This document shows positions 1 to 9,503 of a DNA stretch of 64,000 nt, in pieces. The stretch's first letter is position 1. Every line of letters begins with the position of its first letter. A program made the translations under genes and the position numbers. The DNA lies in assembly GCF_006715005.1 (NCBI RefSeq), contig NZ_VFMJ01000001.1:4278001-4342000 (forward strand), in the 5' to 3' direction. Source of the stretch: Serratia marcescens (GTDB lineage Bacteria > Pseudomonadota > Gammaproteobacteria > Enterobacterales > Enterobacteriaceae). Below the pieces are notes generated by a model that saw only the letters and a list, made by a program, of their open reading frames with translations, was not told the origin of the DNA and searched no databases.

Positions 1-102
1 CACTCCTCCCCTGCGGCGCTGGCGGCATTGATCTGCCAACGCTCGCCCGAGGCTGGACGGAATGCGAAAACGCTGCTCGCCGCGTTGGCGCCGCAGCACT
101 GA
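1..102 (+). CDS. 3' end of an unidentified gene, cut by the window start
   Basis: An open frame runs from base 1 and stops with TGA at 100-102, giving 33 residues that end in ...NAKTLLAALAPQH. The next gene starts 64 bases later on the same strand and is an NRPS subunit, so this is probably the end of another member of the same biosynthetic locus. The short alanine- and leucine-rich helical tail would suit the end of a carrier protein or a thioesterase. Too little is present to name the product. Confidence 0.5.
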   Translation, partial: HSSPAALAALICQRSPEAGRNAKTLLAALAPQH

Positions 103-166
103 GATCGGTTTCCGGGCGCGCGGCGCCCGGCTCGTTTTAATCGGTTAGCGACTATAGGGAAGTACC

Positions 167-3100
167 ATGGAGACACCATTAACCGCACTGCAGCAGGCCT
201 ATCTTCTGGGCCGCAGCGATCGATGGCCGCTGGGCGGCGTGGCGATGCACGACTTTCGCGAATACCGCGCCCGGCAGCTGGATGTACCGCGCCTTGAAGC
301 GCGCCTGACCGAGCTGGTTCAACACTACCCGGCACTGCGCACCTGCATCGATGTGCCACGCGGCACGCAGCACGTACGCCCGGAAACCACGCTGCATCTG
401 GATCGCCACGATCTGCGCGCCCTTGATGGCGAAGCGGCGCAGCGCCAGGTCGAACAGCTGCGCGCGCGTTACTCCCACCAGCGCCACGATCCGAGCCAGC
501 CGCTGTGGCGCATCGCCGTGATCCAACTAGCCGAACGGCAGGATCCGACGGGATCGCCGTACGATACGCTGATCTTTACCAGCTTCGATGCCTTGATCCT
601 CGACGGCCAGGGGATCTCCACAGTGATCGCGCGCCTGTTCGACGATCGCCCTCTGACGCCGACCACCGCCACGCTGCCGCCCCCCGCCGCATCAGCGGCG
701 CAGCGCCAGACCGATGCCGCCTACTGGCGCGAAAAGCTGCAGGATGTCACCACCCCGTCGGCGTTGCCGTGGCGCGCCCCGCTCGCCAATCTCACCTCAT
801 CACGCTATCGCCGCGCCACCCTGACGCTGCCGCGCGATACGATAAAACAGCTCGGCCGCCTGGGATCGCCGCATGCGCTGCTGCGCAACAGCCTGCTCTC
901 GGCGCTGATCCTCGATACGCTGGCCCACTGGACCACCGACGGCGAGCTGTGCGTCGGGGTACCGGTGGCGTTCCCCGCCGCCGACGGCGCCCTGGGCAAC
1001 GCCTCCAGCTTCGTGGCGGTGCGCTATTCGCGCTACGGCGAAGACTTTATCCAGCGCGCACAAGCCTTGCAGGACGACGTGCTCGGCGCGCTCGATCACC
1101 TGGCATTTTCCGGCGTCGATCTGGCGCGGCAATTGCTCGGCCAAAGCCAGGGCGGCCCGGCGCTGCCGGTGATCCTGACCAACTGCCTGGGCTGGGAGAC
1201 GCTGCCGGCCGAGGCGCCGGTGCGCTTCCACGACGGCCTGACCCAAACGCCGCAGGTCGCCATCGATATCCGCCTGACGCTGGACAGCGAAAAAAACCTG
1301 CAGCTGTGCGTGGACTACGCCGAGCAGGCGCTGCAGGGTGAACAGGTAGAAGCGATGCTGGCTGCGTTGCAGCGACGCATCCTGCACAGTTGCCAACGGG
1401 CCGACCTGGCAATCGCGCCGCGCGACTTCATCGATCTGGCGCATTACCGCCACAACGACAGCGAAGCGAATTACGCGCCTTATCCTTATCTGGCGCAGCT
1501 GGCCGAGCGGCTGTTCGGCGCGCAAGACGGCGGCAATGCGCTGATCTGCGGCGAACAGACGCTGACCTATCGTGAGCTGGGCCAGCGGATCGCCACGGCG
1601 ATCGTCAACCTGCAGAGCCGCGGCGTGCAGCCGGGCAACGTGGTGGCGCTGTACCTGCCGCGCAGCCCGGAACTGATCATCTTCAGCCTCGCCTGCGCCC
1701 TGCAGGGCGTGATCTGGGTACCTGTCGATATCAACTCGCCGCCTGAACGCACCGCCTACCTGCTGGAGAATTGCCGGCCGACGCTGGTGGTGCACGGCGG
1801 CGATCTGGAGACGCCGAACGGCGTGACGCCGGCGACCCTGCTGGCGCAGGCGGATCGCGCGCCCGCGCTGCCGGATGAACGGACGCTGGTTGAACGCAGC
1901 GCCAGCCAGGCCGCGAGCTACTACCTGTATACCTCCGGTACCACCGGCAAGCCCAAATGCGTGGTGCTTAACAACCGCGCCACCGCCAACGTTATCCACC
2001 ACACTCAACAACGCTGGGCAGTCACCGCCGACGACGTCTTCATTTCCGTCACGCCGCCACACCATGACATGTCGATGTTCGATCTGTTCGGCTCGCTGTG
2101 CGCCGGCGCCACGCTGGTGCTGCCGGCGCCGCATCAGGAAAAGGATGCCATCAGTTGGAACCAACTGGTGGAAAAACATCGGGTCACCCTGTGGTGTTCG
2201 GTGCCCGCCATTCTGGAGATGCTGCTCACCTGCAAAACGGCCGACAGCCTGCGCTCGCTGCGCCTGGTGGCGCAAGGCGGCGACTATATCAAGCCGGCGA
2301 CGGTGCAAACCCTGCGTACCCTGCGCCCGGATCTCACGCTGTTCTCACTCGGCGGGCCGACCGAAACCACTATCTGGAGCATCTGGCACCCGATCGCCCC
2401 ACAGGAGAGCGGCACCGTGCCTTACGGCCGCCCGCTGCCGGCCAACCGCTACTTCATCTGCCATGACGACGGCAGCCACTGCCCGGCCGGCGTGGTCGGC
2501 CGCATTCATACCGCCGGGATTAACCTGGCGTTGGGCTATCTGGAACAGGGGGAGGTGAAGCAGCATGATTTCGTCACCCTCGAAGGACCGGACGGGCAAC
2601 CGCTGCGCGCTTTTCGCACCGGGGATCAGGGTTACTACCGGGCGGACGGCAACATCATGTTCGCCACTCGGGTGAACGGCTATGTGAAGATCCGCGGCGT
2701 GCGCGTCTCGCTGCCGGAAATCGAAGACGTGCTGCGCCGCCATCCGGCGATCCTGGATATGGTGGTGGTGGATTATCCCAGCGGAGAGAACAACGAGGCA
2801 GCGCTCGGCGCCCTGTATCTGACCCGCGACGGCAAACCGCTGCCGCTGTCCGAGATCCGCGCCTTCTCCACCGGCTATCTGCCCTGTACCCATATTCCCA
2901 CGCGCTTTATCCATGCCGAGGCGCTGCCGCTGTCCGCCAACGGTAAAACCGATCGCCATCGCATCCGCGCCGACCTGAGCCACCAGCAAACCGCGCCGGC
3001 GCTGAACGCCTGTGCGGCCCCGCCGCCGAACGCACCGTTGGCGCGCAGCGCAGAGATCCTGACCATTTACTGGCAGGCGATTGGCGTAACGCCGCGCCCG

Positions 3101-3262
3101 GAATGGGGAGAAGAGACGGCGTTTATCGCCATGGGACTGAAACTGCCGCATATCAAACAGGTGGCGGCACGCCTCAATGACGCTTTCGGCACCCGGCTGG
3201 TGAGCAGTTCGCTCCTGCCGTGCAAGAACGCACGCGAAGTGGCGGCGTTGCTGGCCAGCTGA
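167..3262 (+). CDS. NRPS subunit: heterocyclization (Cy) - adenylation - degenerate carrier domain
   Basis: A 1031-residue modular enzyme. The N-terminus (LTALQQAYLLGR) is the Cy-type condensation signature, and residues 141-149 (DALILDGQG) align with the Cy motif DxxxxDxxS, keeping both Asp but with Gly at the Ser position. The adenylation domain covers about 450-930: phosphate loop YTSGTTGKPK near 587, GGPTETT near 729, FRTGD near 816 and the catalytic lysine motif NGKTDR near 925. The substrate pocket contains HHDMSMFD near 632 and ends in IW, the pattern of A domains paired with Cy domains (Cys/Ser/Thr); which amino acid is used cannot be decided by eye. The C-terminal region (about 960-1031) looks like a carrier protein, but the usual GxxS phosphopantetheine site reads GLKL at 990-993. 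Such proteins make oxazoline or thiazoline rings in siderophores of the vibriobactin, serratiochelin or yersiniabactin type. Placement next to a Fur-box-controlled stand-alone C domain supports a catechol siderophore role. Confidence 0.85.
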   Translation: METPLTALQQAYLLGRSDRWPLGGVAMHDFREYRARQLDVPRLEARLTELVQHYPALRTCIDVPRGTQHVRPETTLHLDRHDLRALDGEAAQRQVEQLRARYSHQRHDPSQPLWRIAVIQLAERQDPTGSPYDTLIFTSFDALILDGQGISTVIARLFDDRPLTPTTATLPPPAASAAQRQTDAAYWREKLQDVTTPSALPWRAPLANLTSSRYRRATLTLPRDTIKQLGRLGSPHALLRNSLLSALILDTLAHWTTDGELCVGVPVAFPAADGALGNASSFVAVRYSRYGEDFIQRAQALQDDVLGALDHLAFSGVDLARQLLGQSQGGPALPVILTNCLGWETLPAEAPVRFHDGLTQTPQVAIDIRLTLDSEKNLQLCVDYAEQALQGEQVEAMLAALQRRILHSCQRADLAIAPRDFIDLAHYRHNDSEANYAPYPYLAQLAERLFGAQDGGNALICGEQTLTYRELGQRIATAIVNLQSRGVQPGNVVALYLPRSPELIIFSLACALQGVIWVPVDINSPPERTAYLLENCRPTLVVHGGDLETPNGVTPATLLAQADRAPALPDERTLVERSASQAASYYLYTSGTTGKPKCVVLNNRATANVIHHTQQRWAVTADDVFISVTPPHHDMSMFDLFGSLCAGATLVLPAPHQEKDAISWNQLVEKHRVTLWCSVPAILEMLLTCKTADSLRSLRLVAQGGDYIKPATVQTLRTLRPDLTLFSLGGPTETTIWSIWHPIAPQESGTVPYGRPLPANRYFICHDDGSHCPAGVVGRIHTAGINLALGYLEQGEVKQHDFVTLEGPDGQPLRAFRTGDQGYYRADGNIMFATRVNGYVKIRGVRVSLPEIEDVLRRHPAILDMVVVDYPSGENNEAALGALYLTRDGKPLPLSEIRAFSTGYLPCTHIPTRFIHAEALPLSANGKTDRHRIRADLSHQQTAPALNACAAPPPNAPLARSAEILTIYWQAIGVTPRPEWGEETAFIAMGLKLPHIKQVAARLNDAFGTRLVSSSLLPCKNAREVAALLAS

Positions 3263-3274
3263 AGCCATACCACT

Positions 3275-3297
3275 CGGGCGGGGACATCCCCCGCCCG
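3275..3297. terminator. GC-rich hairpin between convergent NRPS genes
   Basis: A 9-bp perfect stem (3275-3283 with 3289-3297) and a 5-base loop lie in the 42-base gap between two convergent stop codons. There is only a short T-run on the plus side, so it is a plausible but not ideal bidirectional terminator. Confidence 0.5.
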
Positions 3298-3304
3298 CGC
3301 TTTC

Positions 3305-4648
3305 TCAGGCGGGCAACGCCGTCAGGGCCGCCAGCGGCTGTTCCCACGCTTCCCGCTGCAGCGCACGCAACAGGAATTCTTGCAGCGCCTCGCCATAGTC
3401 CAGCACATCCTCCGCCGGGAACTGTTCCAGATAAATATCGATATCCACCTGCAGATCGCGGGCGTCGGTGCGGCCGCGATAAGTCAGGTTAAAACCGTCG
3501 CCCGAACCGCCGGCCAATACGCGGCGGGTACCGCGACAGCCAGTAAAACGAGGCGCATCGAAGGGTTGCACGTTGATGAAGGGGGAAATAAAGAAGCGCG
3601 AGCCCGGATCCACACCGCGATCGGCGGCCAATTGGCGCAGACGGTAGCCGGCGTGGCTGCGCAGCTCACGCAGCTGCTGCGTCAGCGTGGTGAGAAAGCC
3701 CCCCAGCGTCTCCGCTTGCTGCGGTGACACCAGCAGCGGCAACGTATTCACCGCCAGCGAAGGCACGTTGGTGGCGGCCTGCCCGCGGCGATTCATCGCC
3801 GGCATCCACATCGGCAGCGTATCGCCCTGCCAGGTACAGCGCGGCATCACCTGAAACAGCCAGGCCGCCGACAGCGCCACCAGCAAATCGGGCCAATTGA
3901 TGCCGCTGCGCTCCGCCAGCTGCGCCAGTCGTTGCGATACCGCCGCCGGCAGCCGGTGGTGGACGCTCAGACGCCGCACGCCATAGGCCTCACCGCCCTT
4001 GCGTACCGTCGGCAGCGCCTGCGACGGCGGCAGATAGGTCTGCCAAAAGCGCCGATCGCGCTCGCATCGCTCAGAATCAGCGTAGGCCAGCTCAGCCTGT
4101 TGAAAGACGTCGAAGGCGCCCAGGGGAATACCCGCGCTGCCTTCACCCCGATAGTGTGCATACAACGCGGCGCAACGGTGTTCGATCAGCGCCATGCCGA
4201 AACCGTCGACCAGAATATGGTGCGCCCGCACGTACCAGAGGTAGCGCTCCGGCCCCAGTTTCAGCAACCACGCGGCGGCTAGCGGCTCGCTGTGCAGCGC
4301 CCGGTGCTGCGCAATATCCTCGCGCATCAGGCCCTGCGCCGCCTGCCAAGGGTCGCCGTGCGTTTGCAGATCGATACGTTGCAATGACGGTATGCGCTGT
4401 GGATCGTGCCGTAACGGCGGAGGAGAGTCGCCGTGCCGCTCACCAAAGCGCAGGGCAAACGCCTGCGTTTCGGCGAGGGTGACGGCGATCGCCTGACAGA
4501 GCGCTTCTTCCTCTACCGCGCCGCACAGTTCGGTGCAGTGTGCGACGGTGGATAAGGTCTGCCCGGGGTGCAAGGTGTGTTCTTCCCAGAAATCAAGCTG
4601 CGCTGGCGCCAGCGGCAACCATTCAGAGGCCAAAGCGGTGTCCGACAT
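3305..4648 (-). CDS. stand-alone NRPS condensation domain protein (VibH/EntF-C-like)
   Basis: A 447-residue protein that is essentially one condensation domain. The opening LPLAPAQLDFWEEH matches the first C-domain motif, and the catalytic HHxxxDG motif is intact as HHILVDG (H143, H144, D148, G149). Further C-domain features are the NTLPL region and FFISPFINV. There is no adenylation or carrier domain. In the known family, free-standing C domains such as VibH join a carrier-bound 2,3-dihydroxybenzoate to a free amine, which fits the siderophore context. The ORF is open to 4738, but the ATG at 4648 is chosen because AAGGTAGG lies just upstream and the protein then begins at the domain. It is convergent with the Cy-A gene and transcribed from a Fur-box-like palindrome. 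The amine substrate (for example diaminopropane, as in serratiochelin) is inference. Confidence 0.85.
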   Translation of the reverse strand: MSDTALASEWLPLAPAQLDFWEEHTLHPGQTLSTVAHCTELCGAVEEEALCQAIAVTLAETQAFALRFGERHGDSPPPLRHDPQRIPSLQRIDLQTHGDPWQAAQGLMREDIAQHRALHSEPLAAAWLLKLGPERYLWYVRAHHILVDGFGMALIEHRCAALYAHYRGEGSAGIPLGAFDVFQQAELAYADSERCERDRRFWQTYLPPSQALPTVRKGGEAYGVRRLSVHHRLPAAVSQRLAQLAERSGINWPDLLVALSAAWLFQVMPRCTWQGDTLPMWMPAMNRRGQAATNVPSLAVNTLPLLVSPQQAETLGGFLTTLTQQLRELRSHAGYRLRQLAADRGVDPGSRFFISPFINVQPFDAPRFTGCRGTRRVLAGGSGDGFNLTYRGRTDARDLQVDIDIYLEQFPAEDVLDYGEALQEFLLRALQREAWEQPLAALTALPA

Positions 4649-4743
4649 GTTACCTACCTTTGATAAGCCCGAATAAAGACGCCGAACGGGCGTAACCCCA
4701 CCGTTCAACGGCTTTTGCGTGTCTCCATACATCATCAAATGAA

Positions 4744-4768
4744 AATGATAATAACATCTATTATCATT
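4744..4768. promoter_or_regulatory. Fur-box-like palindrome upstream of the condensation-domain gene
   Basis: A perfect 10-bp inverted repeat, AATGATAATA and TATTATCATT, is separated by 5 bases. It contains the TGATAAT/ATTATCA half-sites of the Fur consensus and sits about 95 bases before the chosen start of the minus-strand C-domain gene. Iron repression by Fur is inferred from this and from the siderophore-type gene. Confidence 0.75.
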
Positions 4769-4867
4769 TCTATTAATTTGGTAATACTTTAGATTTTGTT
4801 AAGCGGGGATGCAAGTCGCACTGTAGGGCAGAGAAAAGAAAGCGGCGGGTTGCAGGGGCATAAAAAC

Positions 4868-4900
4868 AAAACGCCCCGGCACAATTGGCCGGGGCGTTTT
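4868..4900. terminator. rho-independent terminator of gltP, bidirectional shape
   Basis: A 13-bp stem (4868-4880 with 4888-4900) with a 7-base loop. The A-run on one side and T-run on the other make it a good terminator in both directions, 22 bases after the gltP stop. Confidence 0.85.
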
Positions 4901-4922
4901 TAAAGGCGGCAATACTCGGTGA

Positions 4923-6239
4923 TTAAGCCTGGTTGGCCGGCTTCACCTTCTGTGCCAGGAACTCCGTTTCGTAAGCCAGCGCCTTCTTGCGATCGAACTG
5001 GTGCTCCCACTTGGCGATCACCAGTACCGCCAGCGCGTTGCCCACCACGTTCAGCGCGGTACGCGCCATATCCAGGATACGGTCCACGCCGGCGATGAAC
5101 GCCAGGCCTTCCAGCGGGATGCCGACGCTGCCCAACGTAGCCAGCAGCACCACGAACGAGACCCCCGGCACGCCGGCGATCCCTTTCGAGGTCACCATCA
5201 GCGTCAGCACCAGCACGATCTCCTGCCCCAACGACAGCTCGATGCCGTACAGCTGGGCGATAAAGATAGCGGCGATGCTCTGGTACAGCGTCGAGCCATC
5301 CAGGTTAAAGGAGTAGCCGGTCGGCACCACGAAGCTGGTGATCGACTTGGGCGCGCCGTAAGCCTCCATCTTTTCGATGATGCGCGGCAGCACCGTTTCC
5401 GAGCTGGCGGTGGAATAAGCCAGGATCAGTTCGTCTTTCAGGATGCGGATCAGCGTCCAGATGCGCAGGTTGCACAGCCGGGCGACCGCCCCCAGCACCA
5501 CCAGGGCGAAGAACGCGATGGCGAAGTATACCAGCACCACCAGCTTGGCCAGCGGCAGCAGCGAAGCGAAACCGAAGTTGGCTACCGTAACCGAAATCAG
5601 ACCAAACACCCCGATCGGCGCATAGCGCATGATCATATGGGTGACTTTGAACATGCTCTCGGACACCGCCTTGAACACCTTCAGCAACGGCTCTTTGGTC
5701 TCTTTCGGCAACGACGACAACCCCAGACCGAACAGCACCGAGAAGAAGATAATCGGCAGCATGTCGCCCTTGGCCATCGACGAGAAGACGTTCGATGGGA
5801 TCAGCGACAGAATGGTCGCCACCAGACTGTGCGAACCGCTTTGCACCTGTTCGGTGGTTTTCTCATACTGCGAAATGTCCACCGTGGTCAGCGTCGACAT
5901 GTCGATGCCGTGGCCGGGTTGGAATACGTTGGCCAGCGTCAACCCCACCACGATGGCGATGGTGGTGATCACTTCGAAGTAAATAATGGTTTTCAATCCG
6001 ATGCGGCCCAGCTTTTTCGCATCGCCTACGCCGGCAATACCGACGATCAGCGTGGAAATAACAATCGGCACCACAATCATCTTGATCAGACGAATAAATA
6101 TATCACCCGCCGGGCTGAGAATATTGCTGACCAGCCACTCACGAGATTCTGTCTGGTTGTGCAATACCGCGCCAACAATAATACCCAGTACCAACGCGAT
6201 CAGGATTTGCCAAGCCAGGCTAATTTTTACACTTTTCAT
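4923..6239 (-). CDS. gltP: glutamate/aspartate:proton symporter GltP
   Basis: A 438-residue inner-membrane dicarboxylate/amino acid:cation symporter of the DAACS family that imports glutamate and aspartate with protons. It matches E. coli GltP (437 aa) almost throughout: the N-terminal SLAWQIL helix, the re-entrant loop region around AYSTASSETVLPR, the TGYSFNLDGSTLYQS substrate-site signature, and TSKGIAGVPGVSFVVL. The ORF is open to 6287, but the ATG at 6239 is chosen because GAGGA precedes it and the protein then starts MKSVKIS as in E. coli. It is monocistronic with its own terminator. It is divergent from acs across a 900-base gap; in E. coli the nrf operon lies between these two genes, and it is absent here. 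Confidence 0.96.
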   Translation of the reverse strand: MKSVKISLAWQILIALVLGIIVGAVLHNQTESREWLVSNILSPAGDIFIRLIKMIVVPIVISTLIVGIAGVGDAKKLGRIGLKTIIYFEVITTIAIVVGLTLANVFQPGHGIDMSTLTTVDISQYEKTTEQVQSGSHSLVATILSLIPSNVFSSMAKGDMLPIIFFSVLFGLGLSSLPKETKEPLLKVFKAVSESMFKVTHMIMRYAPIGVFGLISVTVANFGFASLLPLAKLVVLVYFAIAFFALVVLGAVARLCNLRIWTLIRILKDELILAYSTASSETVLPRIIEKMEAYGAPKSITSFVVPTGYSFNLDGSTLYQSIAAIFIAQLYGIELSLGQEIVLVLTLMVTSKGIAGVPGVSFVVLLATLGSVGIPLEGLAFIAGVDRILDMARTALNVVGNALAVLVIAKWEHQFDRKKALAYETEFLAQKVKPANQA

Positions 6240-7141
6240 ACCCAAAAAGTCCTCAAAGACTCTTTTCGCCGCACAAAGTCGCAACACGGAGAAAAGAATA
6301 CTTAATCATTTATTACAGGCTTATGTTAATTCAGTGGAAGCGTTCACCTGCCCTGGGTGCGACGCAGTATAAATCTGTATCATCCGGGTGGCATGCTCTG
6401 CAAGCCTTGATTTGTCAGGGTTGAGCGCTGAATCGAATCACAAAAAATTCGCGTAACTATTTCAAACGGCATAATTGGTTGTTATTAAAAACATAATTTT
6501 TCATACAATGAAGTACATAACCGCGTCGACGATGTTTTTTTGAACGCAATTGAAATGCGTTATTTTTCGCCCATTCTGCATATTTAGTCCGCATCAAATG
6601 TTTATATTTTGTTACTCAAAAGTCAAATAAATGAGAATTAGCCGAGTGACATACCCCTCTATAAATGCAGAGCTACTTTATATTTCGATTAAAAAGTGAA
6701 CGATATCGCAGGCTGAATACCCTCGGGTATCTCCCGACCTTTCATCAGGAATTAAAGGTTAATAAAACGTTATTTCACGATATGCCGTCCATCGTTATAT
6801 CGCGTTAATACCAACTTCGAATATTAATAGCGAAAAATAATCCAAAAAGATTTATAGCGCGAAATAACGCAGGCCTTTCCACCGATTTATTTGGCACGAG
6901 GCAAATAACTTCACCTTTGTTTATTCTTTTTTGTTCTTTAGATAAGTGTTTTTGGCTAAAAAAGCGGGTTTATGATGATTTAAACGCCAAAGAGATAGAT
7001 ACGCCCTGCAAATGCGACAGAACTATTACAAATCAATATCTTTGTTGCGTGATCTGCCGCGCAAAAAAGAAACAAAGAATCGTAGCAAACTATACTTAAC
7101 CTTCAGTTGACATATTATTAACAACTTCAAGGAGAAAAGCT
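6240..7141. other. 900-bp AT-rich divergent intergenic region, gltP / acs
   Basis: No convincing gene. A 60-codon frame at 6917-7099 has no ribosome site or recognisable family and is rejected. The region must hold the gltP and acs promoters. TATACT at 7091-7096 is a possible acs -10 element about 50 bases before the start codon, without a clear -35. AGTGA-N6-TCGCA at 6695-6710 is a weak match to a CRP site; acs is CRP-activated in E. coli. Both assignments are tentative. Confidence 0.5.
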
Positions 7142-9100
7142 ATGAGCCAACTGCATAAACACGCTATTCCTTCTGCAATTGCAGAGCACGCCCTGATTAA
7201 TCCGGCACAATACCAACAGTATTATCAACAGTCGGTTCAAGACCCAGAGGCTTTCTGGGGTGAGCATGGCAAAATCCTGGACTGGATCAAACCCTATACC
7301 AAAGTTAAAAACACGTCGTTCGATCCCGGCCACGTCAGCATTCGTTGGTTTGAAGACGGCACGCTGAACCTGTCTGCCAACTGTTTGGACCGCCATCTGG
7401 CTGAGCGCGGCGACCAGACCGCCATTATCTGGGAAGGCGATGACCCGACCCAATCCAAGAACGTGACTTACAAACAGCTGCACCATGACGTCTGCCAGTT
7501 CGCCAACGTGCTGAAAAAGCTCGGCGTGAAAAAAGGCGACGTGGTGGCTATCTATATGCCAATGGTGCCGGAAGCGGCGGTCGCAATGCTGGCCTGCGCG
7601 CGTATCGGCGCCGTACATTCGGTGATCTTCGGCGGCTTCTCACCGGAAGCGGTCGCCGGACGCATTATCGACTCCAACGCCAAGCTGGTGATTACCGCCG
7701 ATGAAGGCCTGCGCGCCGGCCGCGCCGTGCCGCTGAAAAAGAACGTCGATGATGCGCTGAAAAATCCCGGCGTAGTCAGCGTGGCTAACGTGGTGGTGTT
7801 CCAACGCACCGGGAAACCGGGCTACTGGCAGGAAGGGCGCGATCTGTGGTGGCATGAGCTGACCCAGGGCGTCTCCGCCGACTGCCCGCCGGCAGAAGTG
7901 AACGCCGAAGATCCGCTGTTTATCCTGTATACCTCCGGTTCGACCGGCAAGCCGAAAGGCGTGCTGCACACCACCGGCGGCTACCTGGTCTACGCCGCGA
8001 TGACCTTTAAGTATGTGTTCGACTACCACGACGGCGATATTTATTGGTGCACCGCCGACGTGGGCTGGGTCACCGGCCACAGCTATCTGCTGTACGGCCC
8101 GCTGGCCTGCGGCGCCACCACGCTGATGTTCGAAGGCGTGCCTAACTATCCGGGCGTCAATCGCCTGTCGCAGGTGATCGACAAGCACCAGGTCAACATT
8201 CTGTACACCGCACCGACCGCCATTCGCGCTCTGATGGCCGAAGGCGACAAGGCGATCGAGGGCACCCGACGCGATTCGCTGCGCATCATGGGCTCGGTCG
8301 GCGAGCCGATCAACCCAGAAGCCTGGGAGTGGTATTACAACAAGATAGGCAACGCGAAGTGCCCGATCGTCGATACCTGGTGGCAAACCGAAACCGGCGG
8401 CTTCATGATTACCCCGCTGCCGGGCGCCACCGAGCTGAAAGCCGGTTCCGCCACGCGACCTTTCTTCGGCGTACAGCCGGCATTGGTCGATAACGTCGGC
8501 ACGCCACAGGAAGGCGCCTGCGAAGGCAACCTGGTGATCGTCGACTCCTGGCCGGGGCAGGCGCGTACCCTGTTCGGCGATCATGACCGCTTCGAGCAAA
8601 CCTACTTCTCGACCTTCAAAGGCATGTACTTCAGCGGTGACGGCGCCCGCCGCGACGAAGACGGTTACTACTGGATCACCGGCCGCGTCGATGACGTGCT
8701 GAACGTCTCCGGCCACCGTCTGGGCACCGCCGAGATCGAGTCTGCGCTGGTATCGCACCCGAAAATCGCCGAAGCGGCGGTGGTCGGCATTCCTCACAAC
8801 ATCAAAGGCCAGGCGATCTACGCCTACATCACGCTGAACCACGGCGAAGAACCGACGCCGGAGCTCTATACCGAAGTGCGCAACTGGGTGCGCAAAGAGA
8901 TAGGGCCGATCGCCACGCCGGACGTGCTGCACTGGACAGATTCGCTGCCCAAAACGCGCTCCGGCAAGATCATGCGGCGTATCCTGCGCAAAATTGCCGC
9001 CGGCGACACCAGCAACCTGGGGGATACCTCCACGCTGGCGGATCCGGCCGTAGTCGACAAGCTGTTGGAAGAAAAACAATCAATGAAAGTGCCGTCATAA
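7142..9100 (+). CDS. acs: acetyl-CoA synthetase (AMP-forming)
   Basis: 652 residues, the same length as E. coli Acs. It converts acetate, ATP and CoA to acetyl-CoA via acetyl-AMP, allowing growth on low acetate. Visible motifs are the ATP loop [11 protein letters not shown], the acetate/AMP-site sequence [10 protein letters not shown], the hinge region [13 protein letters not shown] and the C-terminal [11 protein letters not shown], whose lysine is catalytic and is the target of regulatory acetylation in the family. AAGGAG precedes the ATG. It is the first gene of acs-yjcH-actP. Confidence 0.98.
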   Translation: MSQLHKHAIPSAIAEHALINPAQYQQYYQQSVQDPEAFWGEHGKILDWIKPYTKVKNTSFDPGHVSIRWFEDGTLNLSANCLDRHLAERGDQTAIIWEGDDPTQSKNVTYKQLHHDVCQFANVLKKLGVKKGDVVAIYMPMVPEAAVAMLACARIGAVHSVIFGGFSPEAVAGRIIDSNAKLVITADEGLRAGRAVPLKKNVDDALKNPGVVSVANVVVFQRTGKPGYWQEGRDLWWHELTQGVSADCPPAEVNAEDPLFILYTSGSTGKPKGVLHTTGGYLVYAAMTFKYVFDYHDGDIYWCTADVGWVTGHSYLLYGPLACGATTLMFEGVPNYPGVNRLSQVIDKHQVNILYTAPTAIRALMAEGDKAIEGTRRDSLRIMGSVGEPINPEAWEWYYNKIGNAKCPIVDTWWQTETGGFMITPLPGATELKAGSATRPFFGVQPALVDNVGTPQEGACEGNLVIVDSWPGQARTLFGDHDRFEQTYFSTFKGMYFSGDGARRDEDGYYWITGRVDDVLNVSGHRLGTAEIESALVSHPKIAEAAVVGIPHNIKGQAIYAYITLNHGEEPTPELYTEVRNWVRKEIGPIATPDVLHWTDSLPKTRSGKIMRRILRKIAAGDTSNLGDTSTLADPAVVDKLLEEKQSMKVPS

Positions 9101-9191
9101 TTTACGCCGCTTCAGGTCGCTCATTCGGATAACGTGCCGTTGAGCGGCCCTGGCGCGGCGTACTCTCTCAATACCGACTGGAGACACTCTG

Positions 9192-9503
9192 ATGAATGAC
9201 ACCATTTATCAAGGGATTGAAGAAAACCCGCGCTTTAAAGAGCTGGTGAGAAAACGCGGCCGGTTCGCCTGGCTGCTTTCACTGATTACGCTGGCGCTGT
9301 ACGTCGGCTTTATTCTATTGATCGCCTTCGATCCGCAATGGCTTGGCACGCCGATCGCCGCAGGATCAACCATCACCCGCGGGATCCCGGTCGGCGTCGG
9401 GCTGATCGTGATCTCTTTCGTCTTGACCGGGATCTACGTGTTTCGCGCCAACGGCGAGTTCGATCGTCTCACCGCAGAAATTCTGCGTGAGGTGAAACAA
9501 TGA
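9192..9503 (+). CDS. yjcH: YjcH, DUF485 inner-membrane protein
   Basis: A 103-residue protein with two hydrophobic segments (about residues 27-47 and 65-87) and charged ends, the DUF485 layout. It is always found between acs and actP and is thought to assist the acetate permease; its exact job is unknown. It starts 91 bases after acs, and its TGA overlaps the actP ATG by 4 bases (ATGA), so the two are probably translationally coupled. Confidence 0.94.
   Translation: MNDTIYQGIEENPRFKELVRKRGRFAWLLSLITLALYVGFILLIAFDPQWLGTPIAAGSTITRGIPVGVGLIVISFVLTGIYVFRANGEFDRLTAEILREVKQ

Noticed and set aside
800..2308. 502-codon frame antisense to the NRPS gene
   Set aside because: High-GC shadow frame, rich in Arg, Gln and His, with no domain.
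6917..7099. 60-codon open frame in the gltP-acs gap
   Set aside because: No ribosome site, odd composition rich in Cys and Lys, no recognisable family; expected by chance in AT-rich DNA of this length.
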